Shown piece after piece: positions 1 through 9,724 of a DNA stretch of 64,000 nucleotides (position 1 is its first letter; each line of letters starts with the position of its first letter). The notes under the pieces were generated by a model, which was not told the origin of the DNA, did no database searches, and worked only from the letters and a program-made list of their open reading frames with translations. The DNA is taken from contig NW_027062862.1 in assembly GCF_032884065.1 (NCBI RefSeq), positions 31,797-95,796 on the forward strand, read 5' to 3'. A program made the position numbers and the translations under genes. This stretch comes from Artemia franciscana (taxonomy: Eukaryota > Arthropoda > Branchiopoda > Anostraca > Artemiidae).

Positions 1-634
1 TCAGGGGGGAAAATGTTTTCATTTTGGTGTCCAGAGTATATTAAGAATTTCAGGGCTGATCAACGTAAAAAAGTAGGACTGAAAATTGCAGAAATCATTA
101 AAGTTCAAAATAGCTGAAAAAGTATGGAAAAAATGATTAGACGACCATTCGTTAAAAATTTTTAAAAATTTAAAAAAAGAAAGAGATGCAAAAGCATAAA
201 GCTTAATTCTGAAAATGCCTTTCCATAATACAAGACATATACGTAAAATTGGACATTTATGTAATACACGCAAAAAATTAACTATATTAACCCTTAACTA
301 TAGTGGCATGCAGAGACGCCTGATAATCTGGTTCGGGCAAATTACAATTATAGTCACCGGCTATAGAACAAGGTAAACCTTGCCGTATAGTTTATAATGA
401 TTAAATTGTCACACGACTGGAGCCATTAATTCTGAAAATGCCTTTCCCTATTTAATATTGCAGAACTTGCGGTGAAACAAAAATGACACAATAAAACAAA
501 AATTGATACATTAAAATACATAAAAATTTCATAAAACAAACAGTTTACTCAAAAATAAATACTCGACACAATAAAAATAATGCGAAAAATGCTAAATACA
601 TTACAGACATTCGAAATATATAAATAAAATCTAA
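1..634. other. AT-rich intergenic stretch, no gene
   Basis: No coding region or RNA gene is supported. A minus-strand open frame of about 84 codons at 19-273 has low-complexity Phe/Leu/Ser-rich content and no recognisable domain. A 22-bp sequence ending in AATGCCTTTCC occurs at 203-224 and again at 426-447, suggesting a small local duplication. The stretch ends where the first Helitron 5' terminus begins. Confidence 0.6.
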
Positions 635-678
635 TCTATATATATAAAAATAAGTTGTCTGTCTGTCTGTGGATCAGG

Positions 679-750
679 TGACGTCATGTTTCTGTGTCGG
701 CTGACGTCATGAAATTAGTTGTCGTCATTTTTGCTTTGACGGTGACGTCA
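679..750. promoter_or_regulatory. Three TGACGTCA palindromes at Helitron 5' end
   Basis: TGACGTCA occurs at 679-686, 702-709 and 743-750, just upstream of the transposase coding region. This is the consensus CRE/ATF bZIP site. The same clustered motif is found near the 5' ends of the other Helitrons here. Whether it serves transcription or Rep binding is not shown by sequence. Confidence 0.45.
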
Positions 751-791
751 TTCAAGATATTTAAGACATATGTTCACGCAGAAATCTATTA

Positions 792-1249
792 ATGTTTAAG
801 TTTACAATGACTGATGAACTTACCATGGCAAAAGCCGATGAAGATACTCAAAGATTCTATGCCAAAAAACTTTCTGCTGATAGAGAAAGTCAGAAAAGAA
901 AGCGTGCCGAGGAACTACCAGAGCAACGCGAAAGCAGACTTGCTGCTAAAAGAGAAAGTGAAAAAGAAGGCGTGCCGAGGGATCAAAAGAACAGCAGGGA
1001 AACAGGCTTGAGGCTGATAGAGAAAGAAAGAACAGAAAGCGTGCCGAGGAATCAAAAGAACAGCAAGGAAACAGGCTTGAGGCTGATAGAGAAAGAAAGA
1101 ACAGAAAGCGTGCCGAGGAACTACCAGAGCAACGCGGAAGCAGGCTTGCTGCTGATAGAGAAAGTAAGAAAAGAAAGCGTGCCGAGGAATCAAAGCAACC
1201 TGAAAGTTATCGGCTGGCATTCAGGTACAACCCAGTCGATGATTATAGC
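792..1249 (+). pseudogene. Helitron transposase N-terminus, basic repeat region (frameshifted)
   Basis: This is the N-terminal part of the element 1 transposase. The first ATG gives MFKFTMTDELTM; the ATG at 807 gives MTDELTM, which matches the MTEEPTM start of related copies at about 10770 and 9315 on the minus strand and may be the true start. The region is four to five imperfect copies of a charged unit of about 30 residues reading like ADRESKKRKRAEES then EQRESRLA, probably helical and nucleic-acid binding or nuclear-localising (inference). A one-base loss in the A run near 960-965 moves the frame from that of 792 to that of 1250. Reading the second frame from about 965 restores the repeats, which continue into the next segment. 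Confidence 0.7.
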
Positions 1250-2152
1250 TTGAGTAGATGTGTTCAAATCGGGACAATGTCTAAAATTTGTCCCTATTGC
1301 AAGGCTTTGAAATTCAATGGTGAAACAATGGGAATGTGTTGCGCCTCAGGAAAAGTTAAACTTCCTCTATTGGCTGCACCACCAGAGCCATTGAAGACTT
1401 TCCTTACTGGAACTACGTCAGAATCTAAGCGTTTTTTGTCAAAAATCAGAAAATACAACTCATGTTTCCAAATGACGTCGTTTGGAGCCCAAATCGAAAA
1501 TCCAGATCAATTTATGTCTACTTTCAAAGTAAAAGGGCAAATTTATCATAGAGCAGGGTCCCTTCTACCATTCTCAGGCGAGAATCATAAATTTTTACAA
1601 TTGTACTTCATCAGTGATAGAAATTCTGAATTGAATGCATGTTGCGAAATCTCTCCCAACTTTGAAAGGACAATCGTTTCCCAATTGCAACATCTTTTCC
1701 ACGAAAATAATAATTTAGTGCGTCTGTTCAAAACAGCCATCGATTTGATGCCTACTGATACGCGTAAAATTATTATTTCCGCTGACAAAACGCCTCCTGG
1801 CCAACATGTGCGTAGATACAATACTCCAACTATCGACGAAGTGGCAATCGTTATGGTCGGTGATCAGTTTTTACCTCAAGATATTATTCTTCATAAGCGA
1901 AACGCTCAGTTGTTAAGAATTGCTGAAACTCATCGATGCTACGATGCCCTACAATATCCTATCATTTTTTGGGATGGAGCCGACGGCTATCACTTTAATA
2001 TTAAATTGATGAATCCAGCCACTAACAAAGAAATGAATAAGAAATGCAGTGCAATGCATTATTATTCCTATAGACTAATGATTCGGCAGGATGAAGAAAA
2101 TTATATTTTAAAATGCCGTGAATTGTTTCACCAATTAGTCGTTGATATGTAA
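1250..2152 (+). pseudogene. Helitron transposase, Helitron-like N-terminal domain
   Basis: This continues the corrected frame of the basic repeats with no start codon of its own (TTG at 1250). It holds a short Cys-rich motif, CPYCKALKFNGE followed by a Cys-Cys pair, which looks like a small zinc-binding knuckle, and then the Helitron N-terminal domain with hallmark strings FISDRNSELNA, LPTDTR-like and YPIIFWDGADGYHF. In related Helitrons this precedes the Rep nuclease on one polypeptide. The frame ends at TAA 2150-2152, after a Val-Asp-Met. Family members usually have Asp-Met-Tyr-Ala-Lys-Ile here and the next codons read AKIESERLLYIRLNQ, so the stop is a premature TAT-to-TAA nonsense change. 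A further frameshift lies near 2225-2235. Confidence 0.8.
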
Positions 2153-2229
2153 GCTAAAATTGAATCAGAACGTTTGCTATATATCCGCCTGAATCAGACC
2201 AAGCTCCGCTCTGAACAATACCTTCATTT

Positions 2230-3033
2230 GATGCAGTTATAAATGACGGTAATACCACAAACGTTGGAAGATTAACAATTTTACCTTCGTCATATGCTGG
2301 CAGTCCCCGTCATATGCATGAATATGCTCAAGATGCTATTGCGTATGTTCGTCTCTATGGTCGTCCAGATTTATTTATTACATTTACATGTAATCAATCT
2401 TGGGACGAGATACTGCAGCTTTTACTTCAAGGACAATCGGCGGTTCATAGGCATGACATTACGGCCCGTGTCTTCCGGCAAAAGTTGAAATCACTGATAA
2501 ACTACATTGTAAAACATAAAGTGTTTGGGTCAGTGCGATGCTGGATGTACTCAGTGGAATGGCAAAAACGAGGTTTGCGACACGCACATATACTAATCTG
2601 GCTACATAAAAAAATTACTTCGAACGAAATTGATGATGTGATTTCCGCTGAAATACCTGATAAAAATGTCGATAAGGGGTTACATGATATTATTGTAAAA
2701 AATATGATACATGGACCTTGCGGTGCACTGAACGAAAATTCACCATGCATGGCCAAAGGAAGGTGCACAAAGCAATATCCTCGACCTTTAGTATCAAACA
2801 CAATTACTGGCAATGTTGGTTACCCACAATATAGAAGAAGATCTACTGAAGATGGTGGTAAAACAGCAATAATAAAGAAGCGTAACGGTACCACCATCGA
2901 AGTAGATAACAAGTAGGTTGTTCCATATTCCCCATTATTATCAAAAACATTTAATGCACACATAAACGTTGAATACTGTAACTCCGTAAAGGCAATCAAA
3001 TACATATGTAAATACGTCAACAAAGGCAGTGAC
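2230..3033 (+). pseudogene. Helitron Rep nuclease domain (HUH/Y2), one in-frame stop
   Basis: This is the catalytic Rep part of the Helitron transposase. Reading resumes at about 2230 (DAVINDGNTTNVGRL) and runs through YGRPDLFITFTCN to the HUH metal-binding motif RGLRHAHILIWL, with His-Ala-His encoded at 2581-2589. The two catalytic tyrosines lie in AIKYICKYVNKG, encoded at 3001-3003 and 3013-3015. Both are present, so the active-site residues are intact. In this family Rep nicks DNA and links covalently through the tyrosines. A TAG at 2914-2916, after VDNK, interrupts the domain; relatives have Trp there before VVPYSPLL, so TGG-to-TAG is likely. The same frame continues past it into the helicase. 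Confidence 0.85.
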
Positions 3034-5079
3034 ATGGCACTTTTTGGCTTGCAGCCCGAAATCAAAGATTTCGATGGAATCATAGAATATCAGGATGGAA
3101 GATACATAAGCAGTAATGAAGCTGTTTGGCGAATTCTTTCATTTCCGATACATGAACGTAGTCCAGCTGTTGTTCACTTAGCGGTACATTTACAGAATGG
3201 TCAACGTGTTTATTTCACGGAAACCAACGTGCAACAAAGAGTCCTGAATCCACCGGATACAACATTAACAGCTTTTTTTTCGCTTTGCAAAAATGATTCT
3301 TTTGCCAAAAAACTGCTGTATACTGAAGTGCCTTCGTATTACACGTGGAATACTAAAAATAAAGTATTTGAACGTCGAAAACAGTGTAAGTCAGTCGACG
3401 GCCAACCTACCATCTTAAAAGATACCACGATAGGAAGAATCTACACCGTTCACCCCAATCAACATGAATACTTCTTTCTACGCCTGCTTTTGGTGAATGT
3501 ACCCGGTCCAACATCCTTTGAGTATTTGAGGACTGTAAATGGTACTATACATGACACTTACCGTAGTGCATGCCAAGCTCTGAATTTATTGGAGAATGAC
3601 CAACACTGGGATAACTGCATCAATGACGCGTGCGAAACGTCAACCCCAAGTCAAATTCGTGCATTGTTTGGCATCATTTTAACAACTTGCTCTCCATCAG
3701 CTCCTACAGAGTTATGGGAAAAATATAAGTCAAAAATGTCCGAAGATATACTCCATCGAAAACAGTTAGAGACGTCAGATATGACTTTTGATTTTACATC
3801 AGAAATTTATAACTACACTTTAGTTGTTATAGAAGATTTGTGCGTAAGTATGGCAAACAAACCTCTTAAAGATTTGGGAATGCCTTCACCTAACCGTATC
3901 GCTGCTGTTTCGACATGTGTAGAATTGGATCGTGAACAAAGTTACAGTACGAGTGATCTATTGTCGTGTGTACAAAATAACATTTCCAAGTTAACGTCGG
4001 AACAAAAAGACATTTATGATACGATAATGCATTGTGTCGATAACAACGTTGGAGAAATTTTCTTTTTGGATGCGCCAGGAGGTATTGGTAAAACGTTTGT
4101 GATAAAACTGATTCTGGCATCAATTCGATCAAAAAATGATATAGCGTTGGCAATTGCGTCGTCCGGAATAGCCGCAACATTGCTGCCTGGTGGAAGAACT
4201 GCTCATTCCGCTTTGAAATTGCCTCTGAACTTGCATTCTACAGAAACTCCCACGTGCAATATTTCCAAATCATCTGGGATGGGTAAAGTATTGCAGCATT
4301 GCAAACTTATTATTTGGGATGAGTGCACAATGGCACACAAAAAATCGCTCGAGGCTCTGGATCAATGCTTGAAAGATTTGCGAGGGAAGTCGAAACCCTT
4401 TGGCAGCACCTTAATATTGCTTGCGGGAGATTTCAGGCAAACATTACCTATAATACCTAGATCAACTCCTGCAAACGAAATGAATTCTTGCCTGAAAAAT
4501 TCTAATTTATGGGCACACGTAAAAACATTAAAATTAACTACAAATATGCGTGTCCGATTGCAAAACGATGACTCTGGTCAAACATTTTCAGATCAATTGC
4601 TGGCAATGGGAAACGGAAAGCTCCCAGTAGACTCAATTTCAGGACATATACAACTACCTGCTGATTTCTGTAATTTAGTGACGTCCAAAAATGAATTGAT
4701 TGAAAAAGTATTTCCGAATATTCTAAAAAATTATAAAAATAATAAATGGGTAAGTGAAAGAGCGATACTCGCACCCAAAAATATAGACGTCCACGAAATC
4801 AACAATATTGTTTTGACCAACATTCGAGACCAGGCAGTCCTTTACAAGTCAGTCGACACAGTTTTGGAACCAAATGAAGCGGTTAATTATCCATCTGAAT
4901 TTTTAAATTCCATAGATCTTTCAGGGTTTCCACCACACGTGCTACAACTAAAAATAGGCGTACCAATAATACTTTTAAGAAATATAAACCCACCAAAGCT
5001 TTGCAATGGCACTCGACTTGCCGTAAAAAAAAACAATGGAAAACCTAATAGAGGCCACAATCTTGACAGGGCCTTTTGA
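3034..5079 (+). pseudogene. Helitron transposase: Rep C-terminus and Pif1 helicase
   Basis: This open stretch of 681 codons continues the Rep frame; its first Met is internal (KGSDMALFGL). Up to about 3900 it is the linker typical of Helitron proteins (FPIHERSPAVVHLAVHL, SYYTWN). The rest is a superfamily 1B Pif1 helicase: Walker A APGGIGKT at 4072-4095 (GPGGTGKT is commoner), Walker B IIWDE with Asp-Glu at 4318-4323, GDFRQTLPI near 4426, and the TTNMRVRL motif near 4540. The helicase unwinds DNA during rolling-circle transposition. The frame is lost in an A run of nine at 5025-5033: the last residues (NNGKPNRGHNLDRAF) are off-frame. Eight As would give VKKTMENLIEATIL and join the next segment. 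Truncated by this single-base slip. Confidence 0.88.
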
Positions 5080-5362
5080 GGGTGAGGCTGTTCTTATTCC
5101 TCGCATTCCCATGATTCCAACGGATCTGCCTTTTCAATTTAAAAGATTGCAATTCCCAATTCGATTAGTATTTGCAATCACCATTAACAAAGCTCAAGGT
5201 CAATCATTAGAAAAATGTGGTATAGATCTTAATACTGATTGTTTTTCCCATGGACAATTGTACGTTGCATGTTCGAGGGTCGGTAAACCTGACAATCTAT
5301 TTATATGCAGCGACAATTGGACAGCGAAGAATGTTGTATATTCGCAAGTTTTACGCAGTTAA
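5036..5362 (+). pseudogene. Pif1 helicase C-terminus, first copy
   Basis: This is the C-terminal 108 codons of the element 1 helicase, one base out of frame with the main helicase because of the A9 run. It carries ITINKAQGQSLEKCGIDL and HGQLYVACSRVGKPDNLF, the last conserved helicase motifs of Pif1 proteins (motifs V/VI with the CSR arginine), and ends at VLRS plus TAA. The equivalent of this exact stretch is what survives as a relic in array monomer B and at 14249-14434. Confidence 0.85.
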
Positions 5363-5370
5363 TTTGTATT

Positions 5371-5868
5371 TTGGAACCAAATGAAGCGGTTAATTATCCA
5401 TCTGAATTTTTAAATTCCATAGATCCTTCAGGGTTTCCACCACACGTGCTACAACTAAAAATAGGCGTACCAATAATACTTTTAAGAAATATCAACCCAC
5501 CAAAGCTTTGCAATGGCACGCGACTTGCCGTAAAAAAACAATGGAAAACCTAATAGAGGCCACAATCTTGACAGGGCCTTATGAGGGTGAGGCTGTTCTT
5601 ATTCCTCGCATTCCCATGATTCCAACGGATCTGCTTTTTCAATTTAAAAGATTGCAATTCCCAATTCGATTAGCATTTGCAACCACCATCAACAAAGCTC
5701 AAGGGCAATCACTAGAAAAATGCGGTATAGATCTTAATGCAGATTGCTTTACCAATGTACAATTTTATGTTGCATCTTTGAGGGTCGGTAAACCTGACAA
5801 TCTATTTATACGCACAGACAATGGAACAGCGAAGACTGTTGTATATTCACAAGTTTTACGTAGTTAAT
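5371..5868 (+). pseudogene. Tandem duplicate of the Pif1 helicase C-terminus
   Basis: About 500 bp equivalent to 4863-5361 is repeated immediately downstream. It contains the same LEPNEAVNYPSEFLNSID start and VVYSQVLRS end, with scattered substitutions. The A run before the final segment is seven long here against nine in the first copy; eight would be in frame. The motif ACSRV has become ASLRV, losing the Cys-Ser pair before the arginine. The copy has no start of its own and is not a gene. It probably arose by local tandem duplication within the transposon. Confidence 0.85.
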
Positions 5869-5890
5869 TTGTATTGTATCTATCTATATA

Positions 5891-6148
5891 TCTATCTATA
5901 TAAAAACGAGTTGTGTGTATGCATGTTTGTTTGTTTGTAAAAAGAGCGTTTGCATATGACGTCATTATTAGTACATACGGCCTTGTATATGGACAGACAA
6001 TGGGAAAGCCAAGAATGTTGTATATTCGGAATTTTTACGTAGTTTGAAACACATATATAAATCTATCTATATTCACAGGTGGGACACAGGGACAAAACTA
6101 CAATGGTGCGTAACTAATATGGCGCGTAACGACTTACGCGCCATATTA
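5891..6148 (+). mobile_element. Short Helitron remnant
   Basis: A second Helitron-like 5' end (TCTATCTATATAAAAACGAG, then GTTGTGTGTATGCATG and a TGACGTCA near 5956) is followed after about 80 bp by the Helitron 3' part: the last Pif1 codons (ACAATGGGA to GTATATTC), CACAGGTGGGACACAGGGAC and the GCGCGTAACGACTTACGCGC region. No GC-rich terminal hairpin plus CTRR is present, so it is 3' truncated. It is either a mini-Helitron inserted behind element 1 or the original 3' end of element 1 with an inserted 5' end. Confidence 0.6.
6115..6148. repeat. 15-bp perfect hairpin
   Basis: TAATATGGCGCGTAA at 6115-6129 pairs perfectly with 6134-6148 around a 4-base loop (CGAC). The left part is standard Helitron 3' subterminal sequence. 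The right part completes a palindrome where the normal element runs into its G/C tract, so the hairpin marks the truncation point. Confidence 0.75.
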
Positions 6149-8155
6149 TTATTTTTATAAAATTTTTAAAATTCAATTAAATAAAATTCAATTAAACGCA
6201 ACAGTTGTAAAAGGTATTGAAAAAATAAAATAGAGAGCATATGGACTTCAAAAGGGAACAATGTTTGAAAATGGGGATACTGGTTACAATTAGAAACAAA
6301 TGAAGGTATAAAACTGCTTTTAAATCTTTCGATCTTTCAGCAAGATGGATTGGATTCCTGACTGGGTCTGAGGAAGGAATTGTCGCTAGGCCAAAAAATT
6401 TTATACATCTTGATATAATAAAGTGTTAAAAAAATTGAAATCTCGTATATTTTCATTTGAAAAAATTGTTATGCTCAATTTGCTTTTCCAATCACTTCCG
6501 AGGAATTTTTTTTCCTGGAAATAAAACAACCTGAAAGTTTCCTTCAGGCAATTTCCCCGGAACATCTCAATATGCAGAATTGAATTGGTAAAGAGAAGTG
6601 AAACAAATGAAAAGAATATCCGATGAAAATTCCGTCAAATCTCCCCAGTGTAAAATTGCCCCTGGAAAGCTCACCCTCAAAAATTTCCCTCCCTATAGAA
6701 ATCTGCCCCAAGCACTTCCTCCTCCCTGAAAATGTCTGCATACTTTATACTTCAATAACAAATACTATACGTAAACAACTGACGAATTTTATATCTTAAA
6801 GACATATCTCCTGACGCTGTGGGGGCTATATTATCTCTGACGGCATAGCTTTGTTACCTTTCAACTATGCTGAACGAAAGGGCTATCTCTAAATTTGGAT
6901 CAACATCTCCCGAAAGTTTGGGAAAGGGGACGTAGAAGTGGTTCTATTTGCCCTCCAATTTTTGGTCAGTATAAAGGACACCACAACTTGCAATTTTCGT
7001 TCAATTAAGCCCTCTCCTGATGTTCATGGACCATTGGTTCAATACAATCATTCCTGGGGGAAAAAAACAAGCTTCCGTGATCTTTCTTCTGGCAAAAAAA
7101 TACAAAATTCCATACTTTTGCTGATATGAGCTCTACAGCATGGTTCTTTGATTCGCTGAATCTGATGGTGTGATTTTCATGAAAATTTTATGACTTTTAG
7201 AGGGTTTCCCTTTTTTTCGAAAATCAGCCAGATTTTCTCAGGCTCATAGCCTTTTATGGGTAACACTAAGCTTAATGGATGTTATATATTTGGAGCAGTA
7301 TAAAAAGCCAATTCTTTGATATACCTATTGATATCAAAATTCTGCTTTTTAGAGTTTCGGTTACCGTTGAGCCGTGTTGCTCCTTACTTACAGTTTGTTA
7401 CCAAAAACTGTTTGATTGTAGCCTACGTTTATGACGTCATTTGTCAGCTTGTAAATGAAGATACAGTTTATTTGTCAAAAGAACAACATGTTAAGAACAT
7501 GTTAACACTATGCTTTTTTAATTACAAAAGCAAGCAGGTTTAGAAATTTTCTTTCATAATGAGCCTTTAAACACGTCTCTGTGATGTTTCAGTGGCTCGC
7601 TATCACTAGAAAAGAAAAAAAGAAAATACGCCAGTGCCAAGCCATGAAAAAATGTGATTTTTCTTGTTGTCCAAGCCAGGGGGGCTGCAAGGCTTCTGAA
7701 TAAAGTCTTTGGTTTGACGAGTCCTACTTTGTGATTTTTCGTTTCGACCCGACGTCATTTTTAAGGAGTTTCAGGTTGTTTTGTGAAGTTCCAATAATTT
7801 TATTTTTGAAAAGACATTTTACTATTAAGACAAATTTAGATAATATTTACCATTCCTGGAGATCAGCTAGAAATCACATTTTTTTCTTACTAATCTCTTT
7901 CTAACGCATTTCTAATTTTGGGTTATTATGGGGAGTGGTTCGGTCTTTACACGGTTGCAGCTACCGCTGCAACTATTAAAATGATGGTCATAGTTTTTCT
8001 ATTTGACTTCAAAGTTTCTCAGAAGCAAATGTTTTATTTTTATTTTTTAATATATCAAATTATAGTCAACTTAATGAATTGCTTTGGAATGATAATATTC
8101 AATCTTTAGTCATTTCATTTATATCTAGCCATCAAAATGTCTTGGACCCATTTAC
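6149..8155. other. AT-rich stretch, no gene; degraded repeat likely
   Basis: No supported coding region. Short open frames (for example minus 6544-6741, plus 7316-7543 and 7918-8109) lack domains and codon structure. The part from about 6900 to 7450 has alternating conserved-looking and decayed text and resembles an old dispersed repeat, an impression only; no terminal repeats are seen. Confidence 0.5.
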
Positions 8156-8157
8156 TT

Positions 8158-8318
8158 CTTCCACTTTAACTCGTCAGATAAATCTGCTTTCTTTTTTTGT
8201 TTATTTCATGTCTTTTATCTACTTGTTTTATTAACTCGTATCTACTTCCACTTTAACTCGTCAGATAAATCTGCTTTCTTTTTTGTTTATTTCATGTCTT
8301 TTATCTACTTGTTTTATT
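8158..8318. repeat. Two-copy tandem repeat, 87-bp period
   Basis: The block beginning CTTCCACTTTAACTCGTCAG at 8158 recurs at 8245 and runs to about 8318, nearly identical apart from one T in a T-run and the final few bases. Simple local duplication in AT-rich DNA. Confidence 0.85.
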
Positions 8319-8449
8319 GCCCATATCTCGATATGGAAATCCCATTTCATCTTTTTCCTTGAAAGCCTTAAAATTAATTTGGTCTTAATTCAGTTTAATA
8401 AAAAAAGTTTAAAGTTTAATTAAATTCATAATTCAGTTTAATATTCAGC

Positions 8450-8519
8450 TATCACAGCTGAGCGGATTTGACACTCTCTTTAGAATCTCGAGGATCGAGT
8501 TCAAATCTCCCTGTGGTAG
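8450..8519 (+). other. tRNA-like sequence, possible SINE head or pseudo-tRNA
   Basis: A 7-base acceptor-like stem (TATCACA at 8450-8456 with TGTGGTA at 8512-8518, one G-T pair) brackets a B-box-like GAGTTCAAATC near 8498. The middle resembles a class I tRNA anticodon region but the anticodon and T stems do not pair well, so no functional tRNA is claimed. It sits directly beside the truncated minus-strand Helitron. It may be a pseudo-tRNA or a fragment of a tRNA-derived SINE. Confidence 0.3.
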
Positions 8520-8537
8520 ATTCTTTATTTGATTGTT

Positions 8538-9315
8538 CTTTTTGTTCCGACGTTAACTTGGAAATGTTATTTTGTACATACGACAATAGATCACTCGTAC
8601 TGTAACTTTGTTCACGATCCAATTCTACACATGTCGAAACAGCAGCACCAAACGACGTCATTTGGAAACATGAGCTAAATTTTCTGATCTGTGATAAAAA
8701 ACGCTAAGATTCTGACGTAGTTCCAGTAAGCAAAGTCTTCAACGGCTCTGGTGGTGCAGCCAATAGAGAAAGTTTAACTTTTTCTGAGGCACAACCCATT
8801 CCCATTGTTTCACCATGGAATCTCAAGGCCTTGCAATAGGGACAAATTTTAGACATAGTCCCGATTTGAACACATCTACTCAAGCTATAATCATCGACTG
8901 GGCTGTACCTGAATGCCAGGCGATAATTTTCAGGTTACTCTTGTGATTCCTCGGCACGTTTTCTTTTCTTACTTTCTGTATCAGCCGCAAACCTGTTTTC
9001 TTGCTGTTCTTGTTATTCCTAGGCACGCCTTCTTTCTTCACTTTCTCTTTTAGCAGCAAGTCTGGTTTCACGTTGCTCTTGTGATTCCTCGGCACGCTTT
9101 CTGTTCTTACTTTCTCTATCAGCCGCAAGCCTGTTTTCTTGCTGTTCTTGTGATTCCTCGGCACGCCTTCTTTTTTCACTTTCTCTTTTAGCAGCAAGTC
9201 TGGTTTTGTGTTGCTCTTTTGATTCCTCGGCACGCTTACTTTTCTTACTTTCTCTATCAGCAGCAAGTTTTTCGGCATAGACTCTTTGAGCAGCTTCCTT
9301 GGCTGTTGACATTGT
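8538..9315 (-). pseudogene. Helitron transposase N-terminus, deleted and frameshifted
   Basis: Reading on the minus strand starts at MTEEPTMSTAKEAAQ (about 9315), with five to six charged repeats such as LAADRESKKSKRAEES. One base change in the repeat area shifts the frame, so an overlapping frame at 8880-9278 carries the later repeats. The CPYCKAL knuckle and LLAAPPEPLKTLLTGTTSES follow near 8830-8715, with an in-frame stop after SES. The protein is then fused by deletion to VSTCVELDREQSYSTSDLLS from the start of the helicase part. Rep and helicase motifs are missing. It is dead. Confidence 0.7.
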
Positions 9316-9488
9316 AGGTTCTTCAGTCATTTTACAATTAAACATTTTTCCGTGAACTAATGTCTTAAATACCATTAATGACGTCATCGTCATAATGACA
9401 ACATGACGACCTGATGACAAGACGTCACCATGACGACCAGATGATATGACGTCACTCGACAGACAGACAACTTATTTTTATATATATA
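8538..9488 (-). mobile_element. Minus-strand Helitron, internally deleted, 3' truncated
   Basis: On the minus strand the 5' end TATATATATAAAAATAAG at 9488 is directly joined to the CTAG 3' end of the next element, giving a head-to-tail pair. After TGACGTCA-type motifs comes the transposase N-terminus. The sequence then jumps at about 8643 from the region equivalent to 1487 of element 1 to that equivalent to 3900, an internal loss of roughly 2.4 kb. It stops at about 8538 within the pre-helicase region (LTSEQKE). No 3' terminus follows. Confidence 0.75.
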
Positions 9489-9552
9489 CTAGCTGTTGGG
9501 GTGGCGCTTCGCGCCACCCCAACACCTAGTTGGTGGGGGCGCTTCACGCCCC
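9489..9552 (-). terminator. Duplicated Helitron 3' terminus (two hairpin-CTAG signals)
   Basis: This is a transposition end, not a transcription terminator. Read on the minus strand, a 6-bp hairpin (9536-9552) precedes a first CTAG at 9526-9529; then a perfect 10-bp hairpin with a 3-base loop (9498-9520) precedes CCAACAGCTAG, whose CTAG is 9489-9492. In Helitrons a hairpin about 10 bases before CTRR marks the 3' end, so this element carries two candidate ends in series. Confidence 0.7.
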
Positions 9553-9724
9553 GCCCCAAGCCCCCCCGCGCGCGTAAGTCGTTATGCGCCATTGTAGGTG
9601 TGTCCCTGTGTCCCACCTGTGAATATTGATACATATATATGTTTTTAACTACGTAAAACATGCGAATATACAACATTCTTCGCTGTCCCATTGTCTGTGC
9701 ATATAAATAGCATTTATATTCCCT

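Larger units (their letters stand above)
635..5868 (+). mobile_element. Degenerate autonomous Helitron (Rep-Pif1), element 1
   Basis: The element starts with TCTATATATATAAAAATAAG, the 5' terminus shared by every other Helitron in this window, then GTCTGTCTGTCTG and three TGACGTCA palindromes at 679-686, 702-709 and 743-750. It encodes a nearly complete Helitron transposase: basic N-terminal repeats, a Helitron N-terminal region, an HUH/two-tyrosine Rep nuclease and a Pif1-family helicase. Helitrons move by rolling-circle replication and insert between A and T without target duplication. The left flank here ends in A, which fits. The 3' hairpin and CTRR end are not found. After the helicase stop the C-terminal 500 bp is repeated once, then comes a second Helitron remnant. 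The coding region is broken, so this copy cannot make transposase unless repaired elsewhere. Confidence 0.85.

Noticed and set aside
915..1220. Minus-strand 101-codon frame over the charged repeats
   Set aside because: Antisense shadow of the transposase N-terminal repeats, which are in register with the known Helitron frame.
6544..7543. Short frames on both strands
   Set aside because: No domain, start context or codon pattern supports a gene.
8450..8519. Functional tRNA gene
   Set aside because: Anticodon and T stems do not pair well and the length is short; kept only as a tRNA-like sequence.
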